DNA of 64,000 bases from Flavobacteriaceae bacterium PS02337 (GTDB lineage Bacteria > Bacteroidota > Bacteroidia > Flavobacteriales > Flavobacteriaceae), in contig JASCOE010000008.1 of NCBI GenBank assembly GCA_029959285.1, forward strand, positions 186,001 to 250,000. Direction: 5' to 3'. Below are positions 8,738 through 16,307 of the stretch, one piece after another. A model generated the notes under the pieces. It worked only from the letters and a program-made list of their open reading frames with translations. It was not told the DNA's origin and ran no database searches. The stretch's first letter is position 1. The number at the start of each line of letters is the position of its first letter. The position numbers were made by a program, and so were the translations under genes.

Positions 8738-9058
8738 TTATTTATTTTCTGTATAAACCCATGCTGTGATTCCAGATTTTAGTTTGACCTCGACTCTTTT
8801 GTATGAATTCGATTCGAATTGGTCAACCTTTAATAATTCTGAATTGGAAACGTCAAAAACGACACCATGTATAATATCTTCCAAATTTTCACTTGGAACC
8901 GCAACAACATAATCTGCCATTCCAAATTCTTCTTCAATTTGTAGGCTTTTAAGTTTAAAACCCAAAATCTGATCTTGAGTTCCGTTTAAAACCTTATTAA
9001 AAATCTGCATTTGAATTTGTTTTGATCGTAATGTTCCGTAAGAGAATAACTTTTCCAT
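8738..9058 (-). CDS. gamma-glutamylcyclotransferase-like (AIG2/GGCT) protein
   Basis: 106 residues. It starts MEKLFSYGTLRSKQIQ, the FSYGTLR motif of the GGCT/AIG2 fold, and has a short beta-rich body (VVFDVSNSELLKVDQFE). The SYGTLR loop binds the gamma-glutamyl moiety, and an acidic residue in the DQFE segment is the expected catalytic base. Substrate unknown. Co-oriented with the trp genes and likely read through from trpB. Confidence 0.85.
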   Translation of the reverse strand: MEKLFSYGTLRSKQIQMQIFNKVLNGTQDQILGFKLKSLQIEEEFGMADYVVAVPSENLEDIIHGVVFDVSNSELLKVDQFESNSYKRVEVKLKSGITAWVYTENK

Positions 9059-9138
9059 AATTACTATTTTCTCGTTATTTGTTTGGTTTTAGATAAACCT
9101 TATTAATTAAAGTACATTATCCAAAAGTATAACTTTTA

Positions 9139-10320
9139 TTACAATTTAAAATATTCAATATAATTATCTAAATCTTTATCGCCACGCCCCGAAAGACTAA
9201 TAACCACAACATCTGTAGGCTTAAATTTCTTCTGATCTAAAACTGCAAAAGCGTGCGCACTTTCAATCGCTGGAATTATTCCTTCTAATTTTGTCAATTG
9301 TAAACCTGCATTCATCGCATCGTCGTCTGTTACAGAGAAAAATTCTCCGCGACCAGTTTGTGCTAAATGAGCGTGCAAAGGTCCAACTCCAGGGTAATCT
9401 AATCCTGCTGAAATAGAATAAGGTTCTGTAATTTGCCCGTCTGGAGTCTGCATTAAAAGGGTTTTACAACCGTGAATAACACCAACTTTTCCTAATTTAC
9501 TTGTTGCAGCACTATGTCCGCTGTCAACACCTTTTCCAGCTGCTTCAACCGCTATAATTCCAACTTCTGGTTCATGTAAAAAATGATAATAAGTTCCTGC
9601 TGCATTACTTCCTCCACCGATACAAGCAACTACATAATCAGGATTTTCACGTCCTTCTTTTTCTTTCAATTGCCATTTAATTTCTTCTGAAATAATGCTT
9701 TGAAAACGAGTTACCATATCTGGATAAGGATGTGGTCCAATTGCAGATCCGATAATATAATGTGTGTCAACAGGATTATTAATCCAATCACGAATCGCTT
9801 CGTTTGTCGCGTCTTTTAAAGTTCTTGAACCCGAAAGTGCTGGACGAACTTCTGCACCTAACATTTTCATACGAGCTACGTTTGGAGCTTGACGCGCAAT
9901 GTCAATTTCTCCCATATAGACAATACAATCCATTCCCATCAAAGCACAAACTGTCGCGGTTGCAACGCCATGTTGTCCTGCTCCAGTTTCGGCAATAATT
10001 CTTTTTTTGCCTAAACGTTTTGCGACTAAGATTTGCCCAATTGTGTTGTTTACTTTGTGCGCACCGGTATGATTTAAATCTTCTCTTTTTAAGTAAACTT
10101 TGGTATTGTATTTCTCCGATAAACGTTTTGCAAAATAAAGCGGACTAGGACGCCCAACATAATCTTTTAACAATTGATTGAATTCTGCTTTGAAATCAGG
10201 TTCTGCAATAACTTCCAGATACTTCTGACGTAATTCTTCTACATTCGGATACAGCATTTCTGGAATATAAGCACCTCCAAATTCTCCGTAATATCCTTTT
10301 TCGTTAACATTATAATTCAT
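9139..10320 (-). CDS. trpB: tryptophan synthase beta subunit
   Basis: 393 residues, the usual length. Joins indole with serine using PLP. The PLP lysine is K89 in HTGAHKVNN. The glycine-rich phosphate loop ACIGGGSNAAGTYY and the C-terminal VISLSGRGDKD are present. The start overlaps the end of trpF by 11 bp, so the two are translationally coupled. Confidence 0.97.
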   Translation of the reverse strand: MNYNVNEKGYYGEFGGAYIPEMLYPNVEELRQKYLEVIAEPDFKAEFNQLLKDYVGRPSPLYFAKRLSEKYNTKVYLKREDLNHTGAHKVNNTIGQILVAKRLGKKRIIAETGAGQHGVATATVCALMGMDCIVYMGEIDIARQAPNVARMKMLGAEVRPALSGSRTLKDATNEAIRDWINNPVDTHYIIGSAIGPHPYPDMVTRFQSIISEEIKWQLKEKEGRENPDYVVACIGGGSNAAGTYYHFLHEPEVGIIAVEAAGKGVDSGHSAATSKLGKVGVIHGCKTLLMQTPDGQITEPYSISAGLDYPGVGPLHAHLAQTGRGEFFSVTDDDAMNAGLQLTKLEGIIPAIESAHAFAVLDQKKFKPTDVVVISLSGRGDKDLDNYIEYFKL

Positions 10321-10960
10321 TATATTCTTGTTTAAGGTTTAAAATTTCAGGCTTTAAAGTTTTCTGAAATTTTCTTAATAGACTTTTATTTTTTAATCCG
10401 GGTTCGATTTCAAATTTACTGTTTACATCAATAGCATAAATAGGTAATTTGAGATTTTTTATCGCTGGAATTTCTTCAATTCCGATTCCGCCGCTTAAGA
10501 AAAACGGTTTTTCAGATTTGTAATTTTCTAATATTTTCCAATCAAAAGTTGTCCCGTTTCCGCCTGGTAATTTTCCTTTTGTGTCAAACAGAAAGTAATC
10601 GCAAACGGCTTCAAAAGGTTTTAATAATTCAAAATCAAAATCTTCTCCAACAGAAAATACTTTTATAATTTCAATTTTCGAATCGATTTTTTCTTTTAAT
10701 GACGCGCAAAATTCAACAGACTCTTTTCCGTGCAATTGAACGGCTTGCAAATCGTATTTATTGATTTTTGCTATAATATTTTCTACCGTTTCGTTTACAA
10801 AAACACCGGTTTTTTTAATCGTTTTGATCAGTTCCGGAATGGTTCCGTCAAAATATCTAGCGGATTTTTCCCAGAAAATAAATCCCATATAATCGGGTAG
10901 GAGTGATCCTACTTCGAGAATGTTTTCGGGATATTTCATGCCGCATATTTTAAGTTTCAT
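10310..10960 (-). CDS. trpF: phosphoribosylanthranilate isomerase
   Basis: 216 residues. KICGMK at residues 3-8 carries the catalytic Cys (C6 or C7 by start count), and FDTKGKLPGGNGTTFDW and LSGGIGIEEI are the phosphate-binding loops. Here trpF is a separate gene, not fused to trpC. It is 105 bp downstream of trpC with an inverted repeat in the gap. Confidence 0.95.
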   Translation of the reverse strand: MKLKICGMKYPENILEVGSLLPDYMGFIFWEKSARYFDGTIPELIKTIKKTGVFVNETVENIIAKINKYDLQAVQLHGKESVEFCASLKEKIDSKIEIIKVFSVGEDFDFELLKPFEAVCDYFLFDTKGKLPGGNGTTFDWKILENYKSEKPFFLSGGIGIEEIPAIKNLKLPIYAIDVNSKFEIEPGLKNKSLLRKFQKTLKPEILNLKQEYNEL

Positions 10961-10965
10961 TTTTT

Positions 10966-11065
10966 TAAATGCTTTAAGCTTTAGGCAATAGGCAATAAGC
11001 TTTTTGCTTTGTGCTGATTTTTTTATTTAATTTTTGCTAAAAGCTTATAGCCTATAGCTTAAGGC
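10966..11065. repeat. intergenic inverted repeat between trpC and trpF
   Basis: The arm TTAGGCAATAGGCAATAAGC (about 10981) faces a complement-like arm GCTTATAGCCTATAGCTTAA (about 11043). The arms are made of repeated AATAGGCAATA-like units. The feature is inside the operon and could modulate mRNA processing, but nothing proves a function. Confidence 0.6.
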
Positions 11066-11845
11066 CTACAGCTGACTAATAAAGTCAATAGCTGATTTTC
11101 CTGCATTATCGGTTTTCATGAAGTTTTCTCCAATTAAGAAACCTTTGTATCCGTAAGGTTTTAATTCTTGTATTGCTTCAATTGATGAAATACCACTTTC
11201 GGAAACTTTTACAAAATCATCTGGAATTTGTGACGCCAATTCTTTACTGAAATCCAAACTCACTTCAAAAGTTTTTAAGTTTCTGTTGTTTACGCCAATC
11301 ATATCTAAAGTCGGCATAATCGATTTTTCTAATTCTTCTTGATTATGAACTTCAAGCAAAACTTCTAAATTTAAACTTTTAGCAAATTCAGATAAAGATT
11401 TGATTTCTTCTCGAGTTAAAACCGCGGCAATCAAAAGAATCAAATCGGCTCCGTGTGCTTTTGCTTCTAAAATCTGATATTCATCAACAATAAATTCTTT
11501 TCGCAAAAGCGGAATATTAACTGAAGCTCTCGCCAAAAGCAAATCGTCTAGAGAACCACCGAAATATTTTCCGTCTGTTAAAACCGAAATTCCGCATGCG
11601 CCTGCATCTTCATATCCTTTTACAACTTCTTCAACTGTAAAATTATTGTTGATAATTGATTTTGAAGGAGATCGGCGCTTGTGTTCTGCAATAATTCCAG
11701 AATTACTTTCGCGTAAATTCTGGCTAAGAGAAATAGTTTGTTTTCCAAAAAACACAGAAGCTTCCAGTTGCGAAACCGGAATAATCGATTTCTTCAAAAT
11801 TACTTCTCGCTTTTTGTCTATAATTATTTTGTCTAAAATGTTCAT
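11066..11845 (-). CDS. trpC: indole-3-glycerol phosphate synthase
   Basis: 259 residues. Ring-closing decarboxylase of Trp synthesis. The catalytic E54 and K56 lie in IIAEHKRRSPSK, and NNRNLKTFEVSL and VSESGIS are conserved. Between trpD and trpF, same strand. Confidence 0.96.
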   Translation of the reverse strand: MNILDKIIIDKKREVILKKSIIPVSQLEASVFFGKQTISLSQNLRESNSGIIAEHKRRSPSKSIINNNFTVEEVVKGYEDAGACGISVLTDGKYFGGSLDDLLLARASVNIPLLRKEFIVDEYQILEAKAHGADLILLIAAVLTREEIKSLSEFAKSLNLEVLLEVHNQEELEKSIMPTLDMIGVNNRNLKTFEVSLDFSKELASQIPDDFVKVSESGISSIEAIQELKPYGYKGFLIGENFMKTDNAGKSAIDFISQL

Positions 11846-11853
11846 TGTTGTTT

Positions 11854-11930
11854 TGTTTCATGTTTCACGTTTCAGGTTTCAAGTTGTAGAACGTTCAAAA
11901 CAACTTGAAACCTGAAACTTGAAACAAATT
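11854..11930. repeat. intergenic inverted repeat (TTTCAGGTTTCAAG family)
   Basis: CACGTTTCAGGTTTCAAGTTG (11867 onward) is mirrored by CAACTTGAAACCTGAAACTTG up to about 11925, with a short centre. The arms consist of 9-bp GTTTCA-type units. The same family occurs at 21672-21710. Confidence 0.75.
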
Positions 11931-12923
11931 TTATTTACTTAATTCTTGTAATTTTTTCAACGCTTGATGTCCTTTTCCAGACAATAAACTTTCTTTTGCT
12001 AATTCAAATCCTTCTATAGGAGAACATTTTGTAACTGTCGCAATTGCCATTGCTGCATTGGCACAAACTACATTATTTTGGGCTTCGTTTCCTTTTCCTG
12101 AAATGATATTTGTGAATATTTCAGCTGATTCTTCGATGGTTTTTCCGCCTTCAATTTCTGTTTGAGATAAAAGACGAACACCAAAATCTTCTGGTTTTAG
12201 CATTCCTTCCATATGGTTTGAAATCGTTTTGGTTGGGCCAGTTAATGAAATTTCATCATATCCGTCAAGCGAATGTAAAATCGTAAAATTGGTATCGGTA
12301 TTTTGGTATAAATAAGCATACATTCTTGCCAATTCTAAATTGAAAACTCCAACCAACTGATTTTGTGGAAATGAAGGATTTACCATTGGACCTAACATAT
12401 TAAAGAATGTTTTTACAGCCAATTCTTTTCTAATTGGTCCAACGTTTTTCATTGCTGGGTGAAATAATGGTGCGTGTAAAATACAGATTCCAGCTTGATC
12501 GATACATTTTTCTAAAAATGAAAAATCATTACTGAATTTAATTCCCATTTTTTCCATCACGTTGCTCGATCCAGAAATAGAAGAAACACCGTAATTTCCG
12601 TGTTTTGCGATTTTAATTCCTGCGCCAGCAGAAACAAAAGAAGCTAAAGTTGAAATATTGAAAGTGTCTTTTCCGTCACCGCCCGTACCGCATAAATCTA
12701 TTGTATTATAAGCCGATAAATCGACGCGAATACATAATTCTAATAAAGCTTCGCGAAAGCCAGAAAGTTCTTCAATTGTAATGCTTCGCATCATAAATAC
12801 AGTCAAAAAAGCCGAAATCTGACTTGGATTGTATTGACCGCTTGAGATATTAATCAATACGTTTTTTGCTTCTTCTTTTGTAAGCACTTCGTGATTGATT
12901 AATTTGTTTAATATAGTTTTCAT
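11931..12923 (-). CDS. trpD: anthranilate phosphoribosyltransferase
   Basis: 330 residues. Transfers phosphoribose to anthranilate. LCGTGGDGKDTFNIST is the phosphate/PRPP loop, KHGNYGVSSISGSS the second loop, and HPAMKNVGPIRKEL the anthranilate-site helix. Separated from trpG by an acetyltransferase gene. Confidence 0.96.
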   Translation of the reverse strand: MKTILNKLINHEVLTKEEAKNVLINISSGQYNPSQISAFLTVFMMRSITIEELSGFREALLELCIRVDLSAYNTIDLCGTGGDGKDTFNISTLASFVSAGAGIKIAKHGNYGVSSISGSSNVMEKMGIKFSNDFSFLEKCIDQAGICILHAPLFHPAMKNVGPIRKELAVKTFFNMLGPMVNPSFPQNQLVGVFNLELARMYAYLYQNTDTNFTILHSLDGYDEISLTGPTKTISNHMEGMLKPEDFGVRLLSQTEIEGGKTIEESAEIFTNIISGKGNEAQNNVVCANAAMAIATVTKCSPIEGFELAKESLLSGKGHQALKKLQELSK

Positions 12924-12927
12924 TTTT

Positions 12928-13015
12928 TCTTTTAAGTTGCTAAGTTACTATCCCGAGGCTTCGGGACTGAGATGCTAAGTTTTTTTCTGTGACTTTAAAT
13001 TGAGACTGAATACTT
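12928..13015. repeat. intergenic repeat with TAAGTTGCTAAG units and GAGACTGAA end
   Basis: Gap between the acetyltransferase gene and trpD. It has TTAAGTTGCTAAGTTACTA, a CCCGAGGCTTCGGG palindrome and a GAGACTGAAT tail. Closely similar units sit in the other three gaps of this operon (13425-13471, 14039-14121, 14563-14610). Confidence 0.6.
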
Positions 13016-13019
13016 TATT

Positions 13020-13424
13020 TTAATGTTCGTTTCCTTGATAAATCCACATTGGTTCTGTTTTTCCAGCTCTTTCAAAACCATTTTTTTTATAAAAATCAAC
13101 AGATTTTCCGTCGGCAGTCAGCATTTGCATATGAAAGTGACTGTATTTCTCCTGCATTTTATCCAAAATCAATTTTCCAATTCCTTTTCCTTGATATTCA
13201 GGAAGAACCAATAAATGCGGATAATAAACCGTTAAAAATCCATCAGAAATTGCATTTCCTAGTCCAACAAGTTTTTTTCCTTCCCAAGCCGTTACTAATG
13301 TTTCCGAATTTAATAATCCGTTATAAAGTTCGTTTGGCTTGCTGGCAGAACTCCATTCATTTGCTTTGTACAAAACTAAAATGTCGTCAATGCTTATTTC
13401 TCTGGTTTCTAAAATTGTAATCAT
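13020..13424 (-). CDS. GNAT family N-acetyltransferase
   Basis: 134 residues. The acetyl-CoA loop is LPEYQGKGIGKLILDKM, followed by the typical YKKNGFERAG near the C-terminus. The N-terminal part (EWSSASKPNELYNGL) suggests a small-molecule acetyltransferase. Substrate unknown. Sits inside the trp operon between trpG and trpD, co-oriented, but is not a Trp pathway enzyme. Confidence 0.88.
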   Translation of the reverse strand: MITILETREISIDDILVLYKANEWSSASKPNELYNGLLNSETLVTAWEGKKLVGLGNAISDGFLTVYYPHLLVLPEYQGKGIGKLILDKMQEKYSHFHMQMLTADGKSVDFYKKNGFERAGKTEPMWIYQGNEH

Positions 13425-13471
13425 TTTTAAGGTTCTAAGTTTTTTACTGGTGACTGTACTGCGACTGAAAA

Positions 13472-14038
13472 CTAACTTTTAACCCAGTTCTCTAAAATCC
13501 TTTTTCCATTTGGTGTTAAAACGCTTTCTGGGTGAAATTGTACGCCTCTTACGTCGTAGCTTTTGTGTCTTAAAGACATAATCTGTCCATTTTCGTCAAC
13601 AGAAGTTGCTTCCAAATCTTCAGGTAAATTGGCATCAACAACCCAAGAATGATATCTTCCAACTTCAAATTCGTTTCCTAAACCTTCAAATAAAATTTCA
13701 TCCGAAACTAAAGTTTTTACATTTGTTGCAACGCCATGATATACTTTATCAAGGTTTGAAAGCGTTCCGCCAAAAACTTCTCCAATTGCTTGCTGTCCTA
13801 AACAAACGCCAAGAATACTTTTCGTTGGACTGTATTTTTGGATTACCGCTTTTAATAAACCTGCTTCATCTGGAATTCCAGGTCCTGGAGAAAGTAATAT
13901 TTTATCAAAAGATGCAATTTCATCAATATCAAATTCATCGTTTCTGTAAACGGTTACTTCGCAATTTAAATCTTCTAAATAGTGTACTAAATTGTAAGTG
14001 AAACTATCGTAATTATCTATAACTAATATTTTTTTCAT
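13472..14038 (-). CDS. trpG: anthranilate synthase glutamine amidotransferase component
   Basis: 188 residues, class I glutamine amidotransferase. The triad is C79 (LGVCLGQQAIGE) with H169 and E171 (VQFHPESVL). Supplies ammonia to TrpE. The same protein often also serves para-aminobenzoate synthase, and sequence alone cannot separate the two. The operon context favours trpG. Confidence 0.94.
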   Translation of the reverse strand: MKKILVIDNYDSFTYNLVHYLEDLNCEVTVYRNDEFDIDEIASFDKILLSPGPGIPDEAGLLKAVIQKYSPTKSILGVCLGQQAIGEVFGGTLSNLDKVYHGVATNVKTLVSDEILFEGLGNEFEVGRYHSWVVDANLPEDLEATSVDENGQIMSLRHKSYDVRGVQFHPESVLTPNGKRILENWVKS

Positions 14039-14121
14039 TTTTTTTAAGGTTCTAAGTTGCTAAGATTCTAAGGTTCTAAGTTTTTTGCTGAAAACTGTGA
14101 CTGAGACTGACAACTAAATTT
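14039..14121. repeat. operon gap repeat (TTCTAAGTTGCTAAGATTC)
   Basis: AAGGTTCTAAGTTGCTAAGA and further 9-bp CTAAG units fill the gap, ending in GACTGAGACTGACAACTAAA. Same family as at 13425-13471 and 34778-34810. Confidence 0.6.
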
Positions 14122-14562
14122 TTATTTTTCTCGAACGTATTTTTCAATAATAATTCGATCTATTCCTAATTTTTCTACTCTTTCTACACCTTTTTGAATC
14201 AAGGTGTCATTTTGAACTTTCACCACAAATTCAAATTTGTTGTCTTCCCAATCGCGATTATTGAAATACTCCAATTGCTCTGTATAAATACTGTCATTTA
14301 AAGTATATTTTCCGCCTCCGCCAAAGAATAAAGCTGTTTCTGGCTCTTTTCCGTTTTTCAAATCATGATTAAAAAATGCAAAATGTGTATCGTTAATAAT
14401 TTTAATCATTTTTGTTTTTCTATTGAAAGTTGAAAAAGTCGAATCTTTTTCAGTGGTTTCTGCCGAAATCAGACGCCAGGTTCCTTCAATCGGATTCTTC
14501 TTTTCAGAAGTGCAAGATGTCATCATAATGATTAAAACTAAAATAGATACTGTTTTTTTCAT
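14122..14562 (-). CDS. small lipoprotein, lipocalin-like
   Basis: 146 residues. A lipoprotein signal ends at TSC (about residue 17), so it is probably attached to a membrane in the periplasm. The body (IEGTWRLISAETTEKD, then alternating beta strands) resembles the DUF4488/lipocalin-like secreted proteins of Bacteroidota, a weak assignment. Lies between trpE and trpG, where no pathway role is expected. Confidence 0.75.
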   Translation of the reverse strand: MKKTVSILVLIIMMTSCTSEKKNPIEGTWRLISAETTEKDSTFSTFNRKTKMIKIINDTHFAFFNHDLKNGKEPETALFFGGGGKYTLNDSIYTEQLEYFNNRDWEDNKFEFVVKVQNDTLIQKGVERVEKLGIDRIIIEKYVREK

Positions 14563-14610
14563 GATTTATGGTTTTGGTTGTTTTATGATTTCAAATTCTG
14601 AGACTGAAAA

Positions 14611-16011
14611 CTAAATTTTCTCTGCAATTTCTAAAGCCGTATTCAAAGCTCTTAATTTATTATAAACTTCCTGCATTTCACTTTCTTCGTCTGAACTAGC
14701 AACAATTCCAGCTCCAGCTTGACAATGCAATTGATGATTTTTAGAAAGGAAAGTTCGAATCATAATCGCGTGATTAAAGTTTCCGTTAAAATCCATGAAA
14801 CCAATTGCGCCGCCGTAAAAATTACGATTTGTTTTTTCGCAGTCTTCAATTAATTGCATGGCTCTATGTTTTGGCGCTCCGCTTAATGTTCCCGCAGGAA
14901 AAGTATCTGCAACGACTTGCATTGTAGTAGCTTTATCGTGTAAATGCCCCGTAACTTTTGAAACCAAGTGAATTACGTGAGAGAAAAACTGCACTTCTCT
15001 GTATTTTTCTACATTTACGTCGTGACCATTTCTACTTAAATCATTTCTTGCCAAATCAACCAACATAACGTGTTCACTATTTTCTTTTTTATCTTCAGAA
15101 AGTTCTTTGGCTAAAAGTGCATCTTGTTCGTCATTTCCTGTTCTTTTGAAAGTTCCAGCAATGGGGTGAATTTCTGCTTTTCTATCTTTTACAATAATTT
15201 GTGCTTCTGGCGAAGAACCAAATATTTTGAAATCTCCATAATCAAAAAAGAATAAATAAGGAGAAGGATTTATACTTCTTAAAGCTCTATAAACATTAAA
15301 TTCGTCACCTTTAAATCCTTGAGTAAAACGACGTGAAAGAACCAATTGGAAAACATCGCCTCTAAAGCAATGTTTTTTTGCTAAAGCTACGTTTTGCTTA
15401 AATTCTTCATCTGTTAAATTAGAAAAACCTTCGCCTTCTTTTGAGAATTTGTATGAAGCAATATTTCTAGATTGAAGTAATTGCTCAATTTCTGCAATAT
15501 TATTTTTACCGTCTAAACTGTGGCAGAAAATATAAGCCTCATTTTTAAAGTGATTGATGGCAATAATGTTTTGATAAACAGCATAAAAAACATCTGGAAT
15601 TGAAGTTGCATTGTCTTTTTTTGCAATTGAAACTTTCTCAAAATAACGAACGGCATCATAAGAAATGTATCCGAATAAACCATTATTAATGAATTTGAAA
15701 TCATTTTTTTCTGATTGAAACTGACCTGAAAATTCCTGAATTACCTGCGGAATATTTGTTGAAGCATCAATATTGATTTTTTCTGAAGTTCCGTCAGGAA
15801 AAGTTTTAGAAATAACCTCGTTTTCGATTTTTATAGTTGCAATCGGATTACAGCAGATATAAGAAAAACTGTTGTCATTTCCGTGATAATCACTACTTTC
15901 TAGTAATAAACTGTTTGGAAATTTGTCTCTAATTTTAAAGTAAATACTAACAGGAGTAACCGTATCTGCCAGAATTTGTTTGTAATGTGTATTAAGAATA
16001 AAAGGTTTCAA
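14611..16011 (-). CDS. trpE: anthranilate synthase component I
   Basis: 466 residues. Converts chorismate and ammonia to anthranilate. Conserved chorismate-binding motifs are HPIAGTFKRTG, LVDLARNDLSRNG, PAGTLSGAPKHRAM and FNHAIMIRTFL, with QAGAGIVASSDEESE near the end. The N-terminal LLESSD segment is the usual Trp feedback site. The start appears to be TTG at 16011: no in-frame ATG lies upstream, and the family N-terminus MKPFILNTHYKQ begins there. First structural gene after the leader-peptide attenuator. Confidence 0.95.
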   Translation of the reverse strand: MKPFILNTHYKQILADTVTPVSIYFKIRDKFPNSLLLESSDYHGNDNSFSYICCNPIATIKIENEVISKTFPDGTSEKINIDASTNIPQVIQEFSGQFQSEKNDFKFINNGLFGYISYDAVRYFEKVSIAKKDNATSIPDVFYAVYQNIIAINHFKNEAYIFCHSLDGKNNIAEIEQLLQSRNIASYKFSKEGEGFSNLTDEEFKQNVALAKKHCFRGDVFQLVLSRRFTQGFKGDEFNVYRALRSINPSPYLFFFDYGDFKIFGSSPEAQIIVKDRKAEIHPIAGTFKRTGNDEQDALLAKELSEDKKENSEHVMLVDLARNDLSRNGHDVNVEKYREVQFFSHVIHLVSKVTGHLHDKATTMQVVADTFPAGTLSGAPKHRAMQLIEDCEKTNRNFYGGAIGFMDFNGNFNHAIMIRTFLSKNHQLHCQAGAGIVASSDEESEMQEVYNKLRALNTALEIAEKI

Positions 16012-16064
16012 AATATATAGTTTTATGTTGTTCGTTATTTAATTTCAATTTAAACCAAAAAAAA

Positions 16065-16091
16065 AAAGGCTTGTCGTGATGACAAGCCTTT
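16065..16091 (-). terminator. trp attenuator terminator
   Basis: On the minus strand AAAGGCTTGTC (16091-16081) pairs perfectly with GACAAGCCTTT (16075-16065) over a 5-nt loop and runs into about eleven U residues. It lies between the leader peptide and trpE. Seven bases of its loop and 3' arm are complementary to the GTCGTGA that includes the leader-peptide stop codon (16135-16129), offering an antiterminator pairing. Confidence 0.88.
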
Positions 16092-16128
16092 TATATTTAT
16101 AGTTTTACAATACCATAGGAAGCTTTGT

Positions 16129-16185
16129 TCACGACGTTTGACGTAAATTGTTCCACCACCAAGAATTGTTTAATAATGTTCTCAT
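16129..16185 (-). CDS. trpL: trp operon leader peptide (three tandem Trp codons)
   Basis: An 18-codon open frame, MRTLLNNSWWWNNLRQTS, from ATG at 16185 to TGA at 16129. Codons 9-11 are three successive TGG. It lies about 10-15 nt after the likely transcription start and about 40 nt before a strong intrinsic terminator leading into trpE. This is the classic organisation for ribosome-mediated attenuation by charged tRNA-Trp: stalling at WWW should free the antiterminator strand. It was too short for ordinary ORF calling and I found it by reading the strand. Confidence 0.88.
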   Translation of the reverse strand: MRTLLNNSWWWNNLRQTS

Positions 16186-16202
16186 ATCTGTTTTTGTTGT
16201 CA

Positions 16203-16210
16203 CAAAGATA
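16203..16210 (-). promoter_or_regulatory. trp operon -7 promoter element
   Basis: On the minus strand TATCTTTG fits TAnnTTTG. It is placed so that transcription would begin just before the leader-peptide ATG. No convincing -33 box was seen. Confidence 0.55.
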
Positions 16211-16307
16211 TAAATGTAATTTGAATTGTAATACATAAAATTCAAAAAAAATCTTTTCTAAATTCTAAAATTTGTTAAATTTAAAATATCGAAATTACTG
16301 CAAAAGC

